The notes: generated by a model from the letters alone, not told the origin. DNA of 64,000 nucleotides from Citrobacter sp. Marseille-Q6884 (GCF_945906775.1 NZ_CAMDRE010000001.1:1612001-1676000), one strand, 5' to 3'; shown: positions 26,652 to 36,129, numbered from the stretch's first letter. Made by a program: numbers and translations.

Positions 26652-28154
26652 ATGACCACCGAACGACACCCGGAAATCCTCCGAACTGAAGGATTAAGCA
26701 AATTCTTTCCCGGCGTCAAAGCGCTGGATAACGTTGATTTCAGCTTACGCCGTGGCGAGATTATGGCGCTGCTGGGAGAAAACGGCGCCGGAAAATCAAC
26801 TCTCATTAAAGCGCTGACCGGCGTTTATCATGCCGATCGTGGCACCATCTGGCTCGAAGGCCAGGTGATCTCCCCTAAAAATACCGCCCATGCGCAACAA
26901 CTGGGCATTGGCACCGTTTATCAGGAAGTGAATCTGCTGCCCAATATGTCGGTGGCGGATAACCTGTTTATTGGCCGCGAGCCGCGACGCTTTGGGCTGT
27001 TACAACGCAAACAGATGGAAAAACGTGCCACGGAGCTGATGGCGTCTTACGGGTTTTCCCTGGATGTTCGCGAACCGTTGAACCGATTTTCTGTGGCGAT
27101 GCAGCAGATTGTCGCTATCTGCCGGGCTATCGATCTCTCGGCGAAAGTGTTGATCCTCGATGAACCCACCGCCAGCCTGGACACCCAGGAAGTTGATATG
27201 TTGTTCGGCCTGATGCGTCATCTGCGCGATCGCGGCGTCAGTCTGATCTTCGTCACCCACTTTCTCGATCAGGTTTACCAGGTCAGCGATCGGATCACCG
27301 TCCTGCGTAACGGGAGCTTTGTTGGCTGCCGTGAAACCCGGGAACTCCCGCAGATCGAGCTGGTGAAGATGATGTTGGGACGCGAACTCGACACCCATGC
27401 GTTACAACGCGCAGGCCGCACTTTGCTGAGTGATAAACCGGTGGCTGCCTTCAGCGATTTTGGTAAGAAGGGCACGATCGCGCCGTTTGATCTGCAGGTG
27501 CGTCCCGGTGAGATCGTCGGCCTGGCGGGGCTGCTGGGATCGGGGCGAACGGAAACCGCGGAAGTGATCTTTGGAATTAAACCCGCCGACAGCGGCAGCG
27601 CGCTGATCAAAGGCAAACCGCAGAGCCTGCGCTCGCCGCATCAGGCATCGTGCCTGGGGATCGGCTTCTGTCCTGAAGATCGAAAAACGGATGGCATTAT
27701 TGCCGCCGCGTCGGTGCGGGAAAATATCATTCTGGCCCTGCAGGCGCAGCGCGGCTGGCTGCGGCCGATCCCGCGCAAAGAACAAAATGAGATTGCTGAG
27801 CGTTTTATCCGCCAACTGGGTATTCGCACTCCCAATGCTGAACAACCTATCGAGTTTCTCTCCGGCGGCAATCAGCAAAAAGTGTTGCTGTCACGCTGGT
27901 TACTGACGAAACCGCAATTCCTGATCCTTGATGAGCCGACGCGCGGGATCGATGTTGGGGCGCATGCGGAGATCATTCGCCTGATCGAAACGCTGTGCGC
28001 AGATGGTCTGGCGCTGCTGGTTATTTCGTCTGAACTGGAAGAGCTGGTGGGGTATGCCGATCGGGTCATTATCATGCGCGATCGCAAACAGGTGGCTGAG
28101 ATCCCACTGGCTGAACTGTCCGTACCGGCAATTATGAATGCCATTGCGGCCTAA
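26652..28154 (+). CDS. ytfR: Galactofuranose ABC transporter ATP-binding protein YtfR
   Basis: 500 residues with two fused ABC domains. The first (about 7-245) has Walker A GENGAGKST and Walker B VLILDEPTAS. The second (about 260-495) has a degenerate P-loop (GLLGSGRTETAE), signature FLSGGNQQK and Walker B FLILDEPTRG, the usual asymmetry of RbsA-type sugar importers. It powers uptake through YtfT/YjfF. CAGGAGGAACC ribosome site; stop is 13 bp before ytfT. Confidence 0.96.
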   Translation: MTTERHPEILRTEGLSKFFPGVKALDNVDFSLRRGEIMALLGENGAGKSTLIKALTGVYHADRGTIWLEGQVISPKNTAHAQQLGIGTVYQEVNLLPNMSVADNLFIGREPRRFGLLQRKQMEKRATELMASYGFSLDVREPLNRFSVAMQQIVAICRAIDLSAKVLILDEPTASLDTQEVDMLFGLMRHLRDRGVSLIFVTHFLDQVYQVSDRITVLRNGSFVGCRETRELPQIELVKMMLGRELDTHALQRAGRTLLSDKPVAAFSDFGKKGTIAPFDLQVRPGEIVGLAGLLGSGRTETAEVIFGIKPADSGSALIKGKPQSLRSPHQASCLGIGFCPEDRKTDGIIAAASVRENIILALQAQRGWLRPIPRKEQNEIAERFIRQLGIRTPNAEQPIEFLSGGNQQKVLLSRWLLTKPQFLILDEPTRGIDVGAHAEIIRLIETLCADGLALLVISSELEELVGYADRVIIMRDRKQVAEIPLAELSVPAIMNAIAA

Positions 28155-28167
28155 GGAGACTATTGTG

Positions 28168-29190
28168 ATGCCCCAATCTCTCCCTCAATCCAATCCACCA
28201 AAACGGCGGTTTCGCTGGCCAAAGGGAATGCCGCAACTGGTGGCGTTGCTGCTGGTGTTGCTGGTGGACAGTCTGGTCGCGCCTCACTTCTATCAGGTGA
28301 TTTTGCAGGATGGTCGCCTGTTCGGGAGTCCGATTGATATTCTCAACCGCGCCGCACCCGTGGCGCTGCTGGCGATTGGCATGACGCTGGTGATCGCCAC
28401 CGGCGGTATTGATCTTTCTGTTGGGGCGGTGATGGCCATTGCCGGCGCGACGACTGCCGCGATGACGGTGGCCGGACACAGCTTACCGGTCGTGTTGCTT
28501 GCCGCGTTAGGTTCCGGGATCCTGGCGGGATTGTGGAACGGCATTCTGGTGGCACTCCTCAAGATCCAACCCTTTGTCGCCACGCTTATCCTGATGGTCG
28601 CCGGACGCGGTGTGGCGCAATTGATCACCTCCGGGCAGATCGTCACCTTTAACTCGCCCAGTCTGTCGTGGTTCGGCAGTGGATCGCTCTTACTGTTCCC
28701 CACGCCGGTGATTATCGCGCTGATTACACTGGTCGTATTCTGGCTGCTGACCCGCAAAACGGCGCTGGGTATGTTTATTGAGGCGGTGGGGATCAATATC
28801 CGTGCGGCGAAAAACGCCGGGGTAAACACCCGCATCATCGTCATGCTGACCTATGTACTGAGCGGACTGTGCGCGGCGATTGCCGGTATTATCGTCACGG
28901 CGGATATTCGCGGCGCGGATGCCAATAACGCCGGGTTATGGCTGGAGTTAGATGCCATCCTGGCGGTGGTCATCGGAGGTGGTTCGTTGATGGGCGGGCG
29001 TTTTAATCTGCTGCTGTCGGTGGTAGGCGCCTTAATTATTCAGGGAATGAACACCGGGATTTTACTGTCGGGCTTCCAGCCGGAACTGAACCAGGTGGTG
29101 AAAGCCGTTGTGGTGTTGTGTGTGCTGGTCGTGCAATCACAACGCTTTATCAGCCTGATAAAAGGAGTGCGTGGTCATGATAAAACGTAA
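28168..29190 (+). CDS. ytfT: Galactofuranose ABC transporter permease YtfT
   Basis: 340 residues from ATG 28168 (E. coli 341, starting MMPQSLP; a GTG directly before would give the same length). BPD_transp_2 (RbsC-like) permease with about nine helices and the typical GIDLSVGAVMAIAGA motif. AAGGAG lies nine bases upstream. Its 3' end overlaps the start of yjfF by 14 bases, so the two permease subunits are translationally coupled and probably form a heterodimer. Confidence 0.95.
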   Translation: MPQSLPQSNPPKRRFRWPKGMPQLVALLLVLLVDSLVAPHFYQVILQDGRLFGSPIDILNRAAPVALLAIGMTLVIATGGIDLSVGAVMAIAGATTAAMTVAGHSLPVVLLAALGSGILAGLWNGILVALLKIQPFVATLILMVAGRGVAQLITSGQIVTFNSPSLSWFGSGSLLLFPTPVIIALITLVVFWLLTRKTALGMFIEAVGINIRAAKNAGVNTRIIVMLTYVLSGLCAAIAGIIVTADIRGADANNAGLWLELDAILAVVIGGGSLMGGRFNLLLSVVGALIIQGMNTGILLSGFQPELNQVVKAVVVLCVLVVQSQRFISLIKGVRGHDKT

Positions 29191-30178
29191 CTTACCGCTG
29201 ATGATCACCCTCGGCGTCTTTGTGCTGGGTTATCTCTACTGCCTGACGCAATTCCCGGCGTTTGCCTCCACGCGGGTGATCTGCAATATCCTGACCGATA
29301 ACGCCTTCTTAGGGATCATTGCCGTTGGTATGACGTTTGTGATCCTCTCCGGTGGGATCGATCTGTCCGTGGGTTCAGTGATCGCGTTTACCGGCGTGTT
29401 CCTGGCGAAGGCGATTGGTTACTGGGGAATCTCTCCACTGGTGGCGTTTCCGCTGATTCTGGTGATGGGCTGTGCGTTTGGGGCATTCATGGGGCTACTG
29501 ATCGATGCCCTGAAGATCCCGGCATTTATCATTACGCTGGCGGGAATGTTCTTTCTGCGTGGCGTCAGCTATCTGGTGTCGGAAGAGTCGATCCCAATCA
29601 ACCATCCTGTTTACGATACGCTCTCCAGCCTGGCGTGGAAGATCCCCGGCGGTGGCCGCCTGAGCGCAATGGGACTACTGATGCTGGGCGTCGTGGTGAT
29701 CGGTATCTTCCTCGCGCACCGTACACGGTTCGGCAATCAGGTCTATGCCATTGGCGGCAATGCCACCTCGGCTAATCTGATGGGGATCTCGACCCGCAGC
29801 ACGACAATCCGTATCTACATGCTCTCCACCGGGCTGGCGACGCTGGCTGGCATTGTCTTTTCCATTTATACCCAGGCCGGTTATGCGCTGGCGGGCGTGG
29901 GTGTCGAGCTTGATGCCATTGCCTCAGTGGTGATTGGCGGTACCTTGCTGAGCGGCGGGGTCGGTACGGTGTTAGGAACGTTATTTGGCGTGGCGATTCA
30001 GGGGCTGATCCAGACCTATATTAATTTTGACGGCACATTAAGTTCCTGGTGGACGAAAATCGCGATTGGCATTTTATTGTTTATTTTTATTGCCTTACAA
30101 CGGGGGCTTACCGTGTTGTGGGAGAATCGCCAGAGCTCGCCTGTTACCCGCGTGACCACGGCCATAACACCAAAGTAA
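29177..30178 (+). CDS. yjfF: Galactofuranose ABC transporter permease YjfF
   Basis: 333 residues (E. coli 331) from ATG 29177 with AAAGGAG upstream. Second RbsC-like permease with VGMTFVILSGGIDLSVGSVIAF and the conserved cytoplasmic coupling region RTRFGNQVYAIGGNATSANLMGI. The C-terminal tail (VTTAITPK) differs from that of E. coli. Last gene of ytfQRT-yjfF; no obvious intrinsic terminator before the next promoter. Confidence 0.95.
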   Translation: MIKRNLPLMITLGVFVLGYLYCLTQFPAFASTRVICNILTDNAFLGIIAVGMTFVILSGGIDLSVGSVIAFTGVFLAKAIGYWGISPLVAFPLILVMGCAFGAFMGLLIDALKIPAFIITLAGMFFLRGVSYLVSEESIPINHPVYDTLSSLAWKIPGGGRLSAMGLLMLGVVVIGIFLAHRTRFGNQVYAIGGNATSANLMGISTRSTTIRIYMLSTGLATLAGIVFSIYTQAGYALAGVGVELDAIASVVIGGTLLSGGVGTVLGTLFGVAIQGLIQTYINFDGTLSSWWTKIAIGILLFIFIALQRGLTVLWENRQSSPVTRVTTAITPK

Positions 30179-30210
30179 CCGGCTGATTTTTCAGAAAACA
30201 TTTAAATACC

Positions 30211-30237
30211 TAAACTTTTTCCGGTTGTAGTCGATAG
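30211..30237 (+). promoter_or_regulatory. FliA (sigma-28) promoter for the short chemoreceptor
   Basis: TAAACTTT, 11-bp spacer, GTCGATAG is a close FliA match (TAAAGTTT-N11-GCCGATAA) at ideal spacing, about 45 bp before the start codon. An inverted repeat CCGGTTGTAG (30221-30230) / CTACAACCGG (30263-30272) spans the start of the transcript. Confidence 0.82.
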
Positions 30238-30281
30238 GTTCTGTACAGGTCTGTTTTATCCCTACAACCGGAAATATAACG

Positions 30282-31394
30282 ATGCCAAAATCCCTTTCAA
30301 TTCGATCAAGTTTGTTGGTGTTATTGTCTCTGCTGACGTTCCTTCTGTTAGTGACCGGAGGAATGGGGCTTTACGCCGCGACTCGTGTGATTACTTCATT
30401 GATTTATCACGGCATTATGAGCGCTGCGATGTTGGCGGCAATCGCGTTGCTGGCGGTTATTTGGTTCATGTTGCGAAATAAGTTTCTGCAGCCGCTGGAT
30501 AACGTCATAGAGCAACTGGAACGTCTGGCAACCGGGGATTTGTCGCCTGTTACAGCCCCCCCGGCAAGCGCCGAATTTAATCGCCTTAACACGGCAATGG
30601 ACGAAATGCGCCACGCGCTGGGCGATTCCGTGATGCGTGTGCGTGATGCCAGCTCGCAAATTGATGTCGGCAGTCGTGAACTGACGGCGGGTAACCTGCA
30701 TCTGGCGCAACGCACAGAATCAACCGCGACCTCGCTTGAGCAAACCGCCGCCAGCATGGAAGAGTTAACGGCAACGGTTAAACAGAATGCGGAAAACGCA
30801 GAGCAGGCGCACCAACTGGCAAAATCGGTCTCAGATACCGCCGACCGTGGCAGCGAAATGGTGTGCTATGTCATTGAGAAAATGCGTGATATTTCAGGAA
30901 GCTCCAGCCGTATCGCCGACATCCTTAGCGTCATCGATGGTATTGCTTTTCAGACCAATATTCTGGCGCTAAATGCTTCTGTAGAGGCGGCTCGCGCGGG
31001 TGAGCAGGGCAGAGGGTTCGCGGTCGTGGCGGGAGAGGTCCGTAATCTGGCCAGCCGTAGCGCCGAAGCGGCAAAAGAGATCCGTACATTAATCAGCGAC
31101 TCGCACACGCACGTGGGCGAAGGCAGTGAACTGGCGCAGCAAGCGGGTGAAACCATGGATGAGATTGCGACGGAAGTTCTGCGCATGACCCGGTTGATGC
31201 GTGAAATCGCCAGTGCATCCCAGGAGCAGAGTCGTGGTATTGAACAGGTTAATATTGCGGTGAGTCAGATGGATGAAACGGCGCAGCAGAATGCGGCGCT
31301 GGTACAGCAATCTTCGGCGGCCACCCGCTCGCTGGAGGAGCAGTCGCATGCGCTGCTGGAGGCGATGTCGGCGTTTAAATTACAAACGGCGTAA
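30282..31394 (+). CDS. Methyl-accepting chemotaxis protein lacking a periplasmic ligand-binding domain
   Basis: 370 residues instead of the usual 520-550. Two hydrophobic segments (about 10-32 and 44-64) are separated by only about 11 residues, so the normal periplasmic bundle of about 150 residues is absent. HAMP (about 65-118) and the complete signalling domain follow with MEELTATVKQNAEN, the tip QTNILALNASVEAARAGEQG and the C-terminal methylation helix. No NWETF-type pentapeptide (ends FKLQTA). The reading frame is intact with a good ribosome-region start and a FliA promoter, so this looks like a functional short receptor, not a decayed gene. It may sense membrane state or cytoplasmic signals, or act as a helper in mixed receptor arrays. 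Confidence 0.9.
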   Translation: MPKSLSIRSSLLVLLSLLTFLLLVTGGMGLYAATRVITSLIYHGIMSAAMLAAIALLAVIWFMLRNKFLQPLDNVIEQLERLATGDLSPVTAPPASAEFNRLNTAMDEMRHALGDSVMRVRDASSQIDVGSRELTAGNLHLAQRTESTATSLEQTAASMEELTATVKQNAENAEQAHQLAKSVSDTADRGSEMVCYVIEKMRDISGSSSRIADILSVIDGIAFQTNILALNASVEAARAGEQGRGFAVVAGEVRNLASRSAEAAKEIRTLISDSHTHVGEGSELAQQAGETMDEIATEVLRMTRLMREIASASQEQSRGIEQVNIAVSQMDETAQQNAALVQQSSAATRSLEEQSHALLEAMSAFKLQTA

Positions 31395-31404
31395 CGAATA
31401 TGTT

Positions 31405-31475
31405 TGCCGGAGGCGACGTGACAATGCCTTATCCGGCCTACATTCGTGCAGTTTGTAGGCCAGATAAAGCGAGCG
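31405..31475. repeat. REP/BIME element
   Basis: TGCCGGAGGCGACGTGACAATG, CTTATCCGGCCTACA and TGTAGGCCAGATAA units between the convergent chemoreceptor and fbp genes. Confidence 0.8.
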
Positions 31476-31477
31476 TA

Positions 31478-32476
31478 TTACGCGTCCGGGAACTCACGGA
31501 TAAAGCGTTCTACGTCTTCAACCATATGGTCGTTGCCGACGAAGAATGAGCGGCGCTGGTGCAGACTTTCCGGGGTGATATCCAGAATGCGTTCTTTACC
31601 ATCGCTTGCCTTGCCACCCGCCTGTTCCGCCAGGAAAGCCATCGGGTTGCATTCGTACAGCAGGCGCAGTTTCCCTTGCGGGTGGCTGGCGGTGCTTGGG
31701 TACAGGTAGATGCCGCCTTTCAGCAGGTTACGGTGGAAATCCGCCACCAGGGAGCCGATGTAGCGTGAGGTGTACGGACGCTGGGTGGGCTTATCTTCTT
31801 CCTGGCAGAATTTAATGTATTTCTTCACGCCATTCGGGAATTTGATGTAGTTGCCTTCGTTAATGGAGTAGGTGCTTCCTTTTGCCGGGAAGCGCATACG
31901 TTCCTGGCTGAGGCAGAAGACGCCCAGAGAAGGATCGTAAGTGAAGGCATGTACGCCACAACCGGTGGTGTACACCAGCATGGTTGATGAGCCATAAACG
32001 ACATAGCCCGCAGCAACCTGTTTGTTGCCCGGCTGCAGGAAATCTTCTTCCGTGACCGGTGTGCCGACGGGGGTAACGCGGCGATAAATGGAAAAAATCG
32101 TGCCGACAGAGACGTTCACGTCAATGTTGGAAGAGCCATCCAGCGGATCCATTAGCACAACATATTTTGCGTGTTCACAACCTTCAAAGACGACGATTTC
32201 ATCTTCTTCTTCGGAGGCGATGCCTGCGACAATATCACGAGCCTTCAGTGCTGCTTTCAGTTTTTCGTTCGCGAACAGATCGAGTTTCTGCTGAACCTCT
32301 CCCTGCACGTTCTCTGCACCGCTGGCACCCAGGATATCGACCAGACCGGCCTTATTGATATCGCGGTGGATGATCTTGGCGCCCAGCTTTATTGCCGACA
32401 ACAAAGCAGTGAGCTCACCGGTAGCATGAGAAAACTCGTGCTGCTTTTCGACAATAAATTCACCTAACGTTTTCAT
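31478..32476 (-). CDS. fbp: Fructose-1,6-bisphosphatase class I
   Basis: 332 residues as in E. coli. Metal-binding motif VLMDPLDGSSNIDVNVSVGT (about 115-134), DEEDEIVVFEG region and the substrate-side segment QAGGKASDGKERILDI near the C-terminus. It catalyses the committed gluconeogenic step, fructose 1,6-bisphosphate to fructose 6-phosphate, in the cytoplasm. Divergent from mpl over 175 bp. Confidence 0.97.
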   Translation of the reverse strand: MKTLGEFIVEKQHEFSHATGELTALLSAIKLGAKIIHRDINKAGLVDILGASGAENVQGEVQQKLDLFANEKLKAALKARDIVAGIASEEEDEIVVFEGCEHAKYVVLMDPLDGSSNIDVNVSVGTIFSIYRRVTPVGTPVTEEDFLQPGNKQVAAGYVVYGSSTMLVYTTGCGVHAFTYDPSLGVFCLSQERMRFPAKGSTYSINEGNYIKFPNGVKKYIKFCQEEDKPTQRPYTSRYIGSLVADFHRNLLKGGIYLYPSTASHPQGKLRLLYECNPMAFLAEQAGGKASDGKERILDITPESLHQRRSFFVGNDHMVEDVERFIREFPDA

Positions 32477-32651
32477 AACACTTTCCCTGCAATTTATGTG
32501 GAGTAAAGCGACCGCAATAATATTAACAAATATTTCCGTTGCCGCGCTCAGGTGAATCGCGCCAGCAAACTACGGAATATCCTTAAATGCGTTTCTCACT
32601 TGCCAGACATGTGCGTAAAATGGCCCCCAGATTAAAAAAGGATAGTGACGT

Positions 32652-34031
32652 ATGCGCATTCATATTTTGGGAATTTGTGGCACTTTCATGGGCGGTCTGG
32701 CGATGCTGGCGCGCTCGCTCGGTCATGAAGTAACGGGTTCGGACGCCAATGTGTATCCGCCGATGAGCACCTTACTTGAGAAACAAGGCATCTCCCTGAT
32801 TCAGGGCTACGATGTCAGCCAGCTCGACCCACAGCCGGATCTGGTGATCATCGGCAATGCCATGACCCGTGGCAACCCGTGTGTGGAAGCGGTACTGGAG
32901 AAGAACATTCCGTTCATGTCAGGCCCGCAGTGGCTGCATGACTTTGTGCTGCGCGATCGCTGGGTACTGGCGGTTGCGGGGGCGCACGGGAAACCCCCCA
33001 CCGCCGGCATGGCGACCTGGATCCTCGAAGCCTGCGGCTATAAGCCGGGCTTTGTGATTGGCGGCGTGCCGGGGAACTTTGAGGTTTCTGCGCGTCTGGG
33101 CGAAAGCGACTTTTTCGTGATCGAAGCGGACGAGTATGACTGCGCCTTCTTCGACAAACGTTCTAAATTTGTGCATTACTGCCCGCGTACGCTGATCCTC
33201 AACAACCTTGAGTTTGATCACGCGGACATCTTTGACGATCTGAAAGCGATTCAGAAACAGTTCCACCATCTGGTGCGTATCGTACCGGGTCAGGGACGCA
33301 TCATCTTCCCGGAAAACGACATCAATCTGAAACAGACGATGGCGATGGGGTGCTGGAGCGAGCAGGAACTGGTTGGCGAACAGGGCCACTGGCAGGCGAA
33401 AAAACTGACGACAGACGCTTCCGAGTGGGAAGTGTGGCTGGACGGTGAAAAAGCTGGCGTTGTGAAATGGGGCCTGGTGGGTGAACACAACATGCACAAT
33501 GGCCTGATGGCGATTGCGGCAGCCCGTCACGTGGGTATTTTGCCAGCAGATGCGGCGAATGCGCTGGGCTCGTTCATCAACGCCCGTCGTCGTCTTGAAC
33601 TGCGCGGTGAAGCCAACGGTGTGACGGTGTATGACGATTTCGCCCATCACCCAACGGCGATTCTGGCGACGCTCGCCGCACTGCGCGGTAAAGTGGGCGG
33701 CACGGCGCGCATAATTGCCGTACTGGAACCGCGCTCGAACACCATGAAGATGGGGCTGTGTAAAGACGATCTGGCACCGTCGTTAGGACGTGCAGACGAA
33801 GTGTTCCTGCTCCAGCCGCCACATATTCCGTGGCAGGTTGCGGAAGTGGCCGAAGCCTGCGTTCAGCCTGCTCACTGGAGCGGCGATGTTGATTTGCTGG
33901 CGGACATGGTGGTGAAAACCGCGCAGCCTGGCGATCATATTCTGGTCATGAGCAACGGTGGGTTTGGCGGCATTCACCAAAAACTGCTGGATGGTCTGGC
34001 GAAGAAAGCACAGGCAGAAGCGGAAGAGTAA
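32652..34031 (+). CDS. mpl: UDP-MurNAc:L-Ala-gamma-D-Glu-meso-DAP ligase Mpl with altered P-loop
   Basis: 459 residues (E. coli 457), otherwise collinear with Mpl: N-terminal nucleotide fold (IHILGICGTFMGGLAMLARS), central Mur ligase domain (IEADEYDCAFFDKRSKF, HNMHNGLMAIAAARH) and C-terminal domain (DDFAHHPTAI, EPRSNTMKMG). Mpl reattaches the murein tripeptide to UDP-MurNAc during peptidoglycan recycling. The ATP-binding loop, canonically GTHGKTTT, reads GAHGKPPT at residues 110-117: Ala111 and Pro115-Pro116 replace conserved threonines. This should damage ATP/Mg binding. The codons sit in a CCCCCC run, so sequence error must be considered. Confidence 0.93.
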   Translation: MRIHILGICGTFMGGLAMLARSLGHEVTGSDANVYPPMSTLLEKQGISLIQGYDVSQLDPQPDLVIIGNAMTRGNPCVEAVLEKNIPFMSGPQWLHDFVLRDRWVLAVAGAHGKPPTAGMATWILEACGYKPGFVIGGVPGNFEVSARLGESDFFVIEADEYDCAFFDKRSKFVHYCPRTLILNNLEFDHADIFDDLKAIQKQFHHLVRIVPGQGRIIFPENDINLKQTMAMGCWSEQELVGEQGHWQAKKLTTDASEWEVWLDGEKAGVVKWGLVGEHNMHNGLMAIAAARHVGILPADAANALGSFINARRRLELRGEANGVTVYDDFAHHPTAILATLAALRGKVGGTARIIAVLEPRSNTMKMGLCKDDLAPSLGRADEVFLLQPPHIPWQVAEVAEACVQPAHWSGDVDLLADMVVKTAQPGDHILVMSNGGFGGIHQKLLDGLAKKAQAEAEE

Positions 34032-34034
34032 AAA

Positions 34035-34116
34035 AAAGCCCGGTAGCGCTGATGCTTACCGGGCCTACGATTTTGCGACCTTGTGGGCCGGATAAAACAG
34101 ATGTGCCATCCGGCTC
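34035..34116. repeat. REP pair downstream of mpl
   Basis: GCCCGGTAGCGCTGATGC with TTACCGGGC (hairpin), then GGGCCGGATAAAACAG and GCCATCCGGCTC. Located between the convergent mpl and darP. Confidence 0.82.
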
Positions 34117-34131
34117 TTTCAACGCATGAAA

Positions 34132-34683
34132 TTACGCTTCGCTTTCTGCCAGTTCACGCAGATACTGGAAAATCTGGCGTGCGGATTTCGGCGGTTTATT
34201 GCCTTCTTGCTCTTTCTTCGCATTACGCACCAGAGAGCGAAGCTGCTGGCGATCGGCGTTTGGCCACAGGTTCAGCACTTCCGCTATCGCATCATCACCT
34301 TCGACGATCAGACGATCGCGCAATTGCTCAAGCTTGTGAAACAACACGACCTGTTGGTTGTGGCGGTTTTTCAGCTTGTCCAGCGCCTGGCGAATCGGAT
34401 CGACTTCACGCTGACGCAGCATTTTACCAATCAACTGTAGCTGGCGACGGCGACCTTCCATCTTAATACGCTGGGCCAGTTCAATGGCGGCACGCAGATC
34501 CGCATCGAGCGGGATTTTATCCAGCGCGTTTTTCCCCAGTTTTACCAGTTCCGCACCCAGGTGTTTTAACTCCTCGGCGTCACGTTTAATTTCACTTTTA
34601 CTGACCCAGATAATTTCATCGTCTTCGTCTTCGATGTCATCACCGGGAACGTCGTCGAGCCAGTCTTCGGGCTGCTTAGTCAT
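34132..34683 (-). CDS. darP: Ribosome biogenesis factor DarP (YjgA)
   Basis: 183 residues. Acidic N-terminus (DWLDDVPGDDIEDEDDEIIWVSKSEIKRDA) followed by a charged helical body, matching E. coli YjgA/DarP, a 50S-subunit assembly factor that associates with late pre-50S particles. No membrane segment. AAGGAGCC precedes ATG 34683. Divergent from pmbA with only 93 bp between. Confidence 0.95.
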   Translation of the reverse strand: MTKQPEDWLDDVPGDDIEDEDDEIIWVSKSEIKRDAEELKHLGAELVKLGKNALDKIPLDADLRAAIELAQRIKMEGRRRQLQLIGKMLRQREVDPIRQALDKLKNRHNQQVVLFHKLEQLRDRLIVEGDDAIAEVLNLWPNADRQQLRSLVRNAKKEQEGNKPPKSARQIFQYLRELAESEA

Positions 34684-34776
34684 GTCAGGCTCCTTAAAAA
34701 AAGAGGCTAATGTTACCAGTTAAGATGCGCACTGAAAAACGGTTCTCTGTTAGACTTCAGAGAAACTCTCTACATT

Positions 34777-36129
34777 ATGGCATTTGCGATGAAAGTAATC
34801 TCACAAGTTGAAGCGCAGCGTAAGATTCTGGAAGAAGCAGTCTCGACAGCACTGGAGCTGGCGTCAGGCCAGTCGGACGGCGCGGAAGTCGCTGTAAGCA
34901 AGACCACGGGCATCAGCGTCAGCACCCGTTATGGCGAAGTGGAGAACGTAGAATTCAATAGCGATGGTGCTCTGGGTATTACGGTTTATCACCAGAACCG
35001 TAAAGGGAGTGCGTCATCCACTGATTTAAGTCCACAGGCCATTGCCCGCACCGTGCAGGCCGCGCTGGATATCGCGCGTTACACCTCGCCGGATCCGTGC
35101 GCGGGCGTGGCGGATAAAGAACTGCTGGCATTTGATGCCCCTGATTTAGATCTGTTCCACCCGGCAGAAGTGTCGCCTGATGAAGCCATCGAACTGGCTG
35201 CACGTGCGGAACAAGCTGCGTTGCAGGCGGATAAACGCATCACCAATACCGAAGGCGGCAGCTTTAACAGCCATTACGGTATCAAAGTGTTTGGTAATAG
35301 CCACGGCATGTTGCAGGGATACTGCTCCACGCGTCATTCGCTTTCCAGCTGCGTTATCGCAGAAGAAAATGGCGACATGGAACGCGATTACGCCTACACC
35401 ATTGGCCGTGCGATGAGCGATCTGCAAACGCCGGAATGGGTGGGTGCCGACTGTGCCCGCCGCACCTTATCCCGTCTGTCGCCGCGTAAGCTCTCCACCA
35501 TGAAAGCGCCGGTGATTTTCGCCAATGAAGTGGCGACCGGTCTGTTTGGTCACCTGGTCGGCGCGATTGCCGGCGGTTCGGTGTACCGCAAATCCACCTT
35601 CCTGCTGGATTCTCTGGGCAAACAGATCCTGCCGGAATGGCTGACCATTGAAGAACACCCGCACCTGCTGAAAGGGCTGGCATCTTCGCCGTTCGACAGC
35701 GAAGGCGTACGGACAGAACGCCGCGACATTATCAAAGACGGCGTACTGACCCAGTGGCTCTTAACCAACTATTCCGCGCGTAAGCTGGGGCTGAAGAGCA
35801 CCGGTCATGCTGGTGGTATTCACAACTGGCGAATTCCGGGACAAGGTCTAAGCTTCGAGCAGTTGCTCAAGGAGATGGGCACTGGCCTGGTGGTGACCGA
35901 GCTGATGGGACAGGGTGTGAGCGGCATTACCGGCGATTACTCGCGCGGTGCGGCTGGCTTCTGGGTCGAAAACGGCGAAATTCAGTATCCGGTGAGTGAA
36001 ATTACCATCGCCGGTAACTTAAAAGAGATGTGGCGCAATATCGTGACCGTGGGTAACGATATTGAAACACGCAGTAATATACAGTGTGGTTCTGTACTGT
36101 TACCGGAGATGAAAATCGCCGGACAGTGA
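34777..36129 (+). CDS. pmbA: Metalloprotease TldE/PmbA
   Basis: 450 residues, equal to E. coli PmbA. TldD/TldE fold; PmbA is the partner subunit of TldD and lacks the HExxxH zinc motif, as expected. Conserved C-terminal pieces are STGHAGGIHNWRI, MGQGVSGITGDYSRGAAGFWVENGEI and TIAGNLKEMW. The TldD/E heterodimer degrades unfolded peptides, matures microcin B17 and helps degrade the CcdA antitoxin. The start MAFAMK keeps the E. coli length. Confidence 0.96.
   Translation: MAFAMKVISQVEAQRKILEEAVSTALELASGQSDGAEVAVSKTTGISVSTRYGEVENVEFNSDGALGITVYHQNRKGSASSTDLSPQAIARTVQAALDIARYTSPDPCAGVADKELLAFDAPDLDLFHPAEVSPDEAIELAARAEQAALQADKRITNTEGGSFNSHYGIKVFGNSHGMLQGYCSTRHSLSSCVIAEENGDMERDYAYTIGRAMSDLQTPEWVGADCARRTLSRLSPRKLSTMKAPVIFANEVATGLFGHLVGAIAGGSVYRKSTFLLDSLGKQILPEWLTIEEHPHLLKGLASSPFDSEGVRTERRDIIKDGVLTQWLLTNYSARKLGLKSTGHAGGIHNWRIPGQGLSFEQLLKEMGTGLVVTELMGQGVSGITGDYSRGAAGFWVENGEIQYPVSEITIAGNLKEMWRNIVTVGNDIETRSNIQCGSVLLPEMKIAGQ

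Noticed and set aside
30282..31394. Short chemoreceptor as a pseudogene
   Set aside because: Frame, promoter, both membrane helices, HAMP and signalling domain are intact and contiguous, so decay is not supported.
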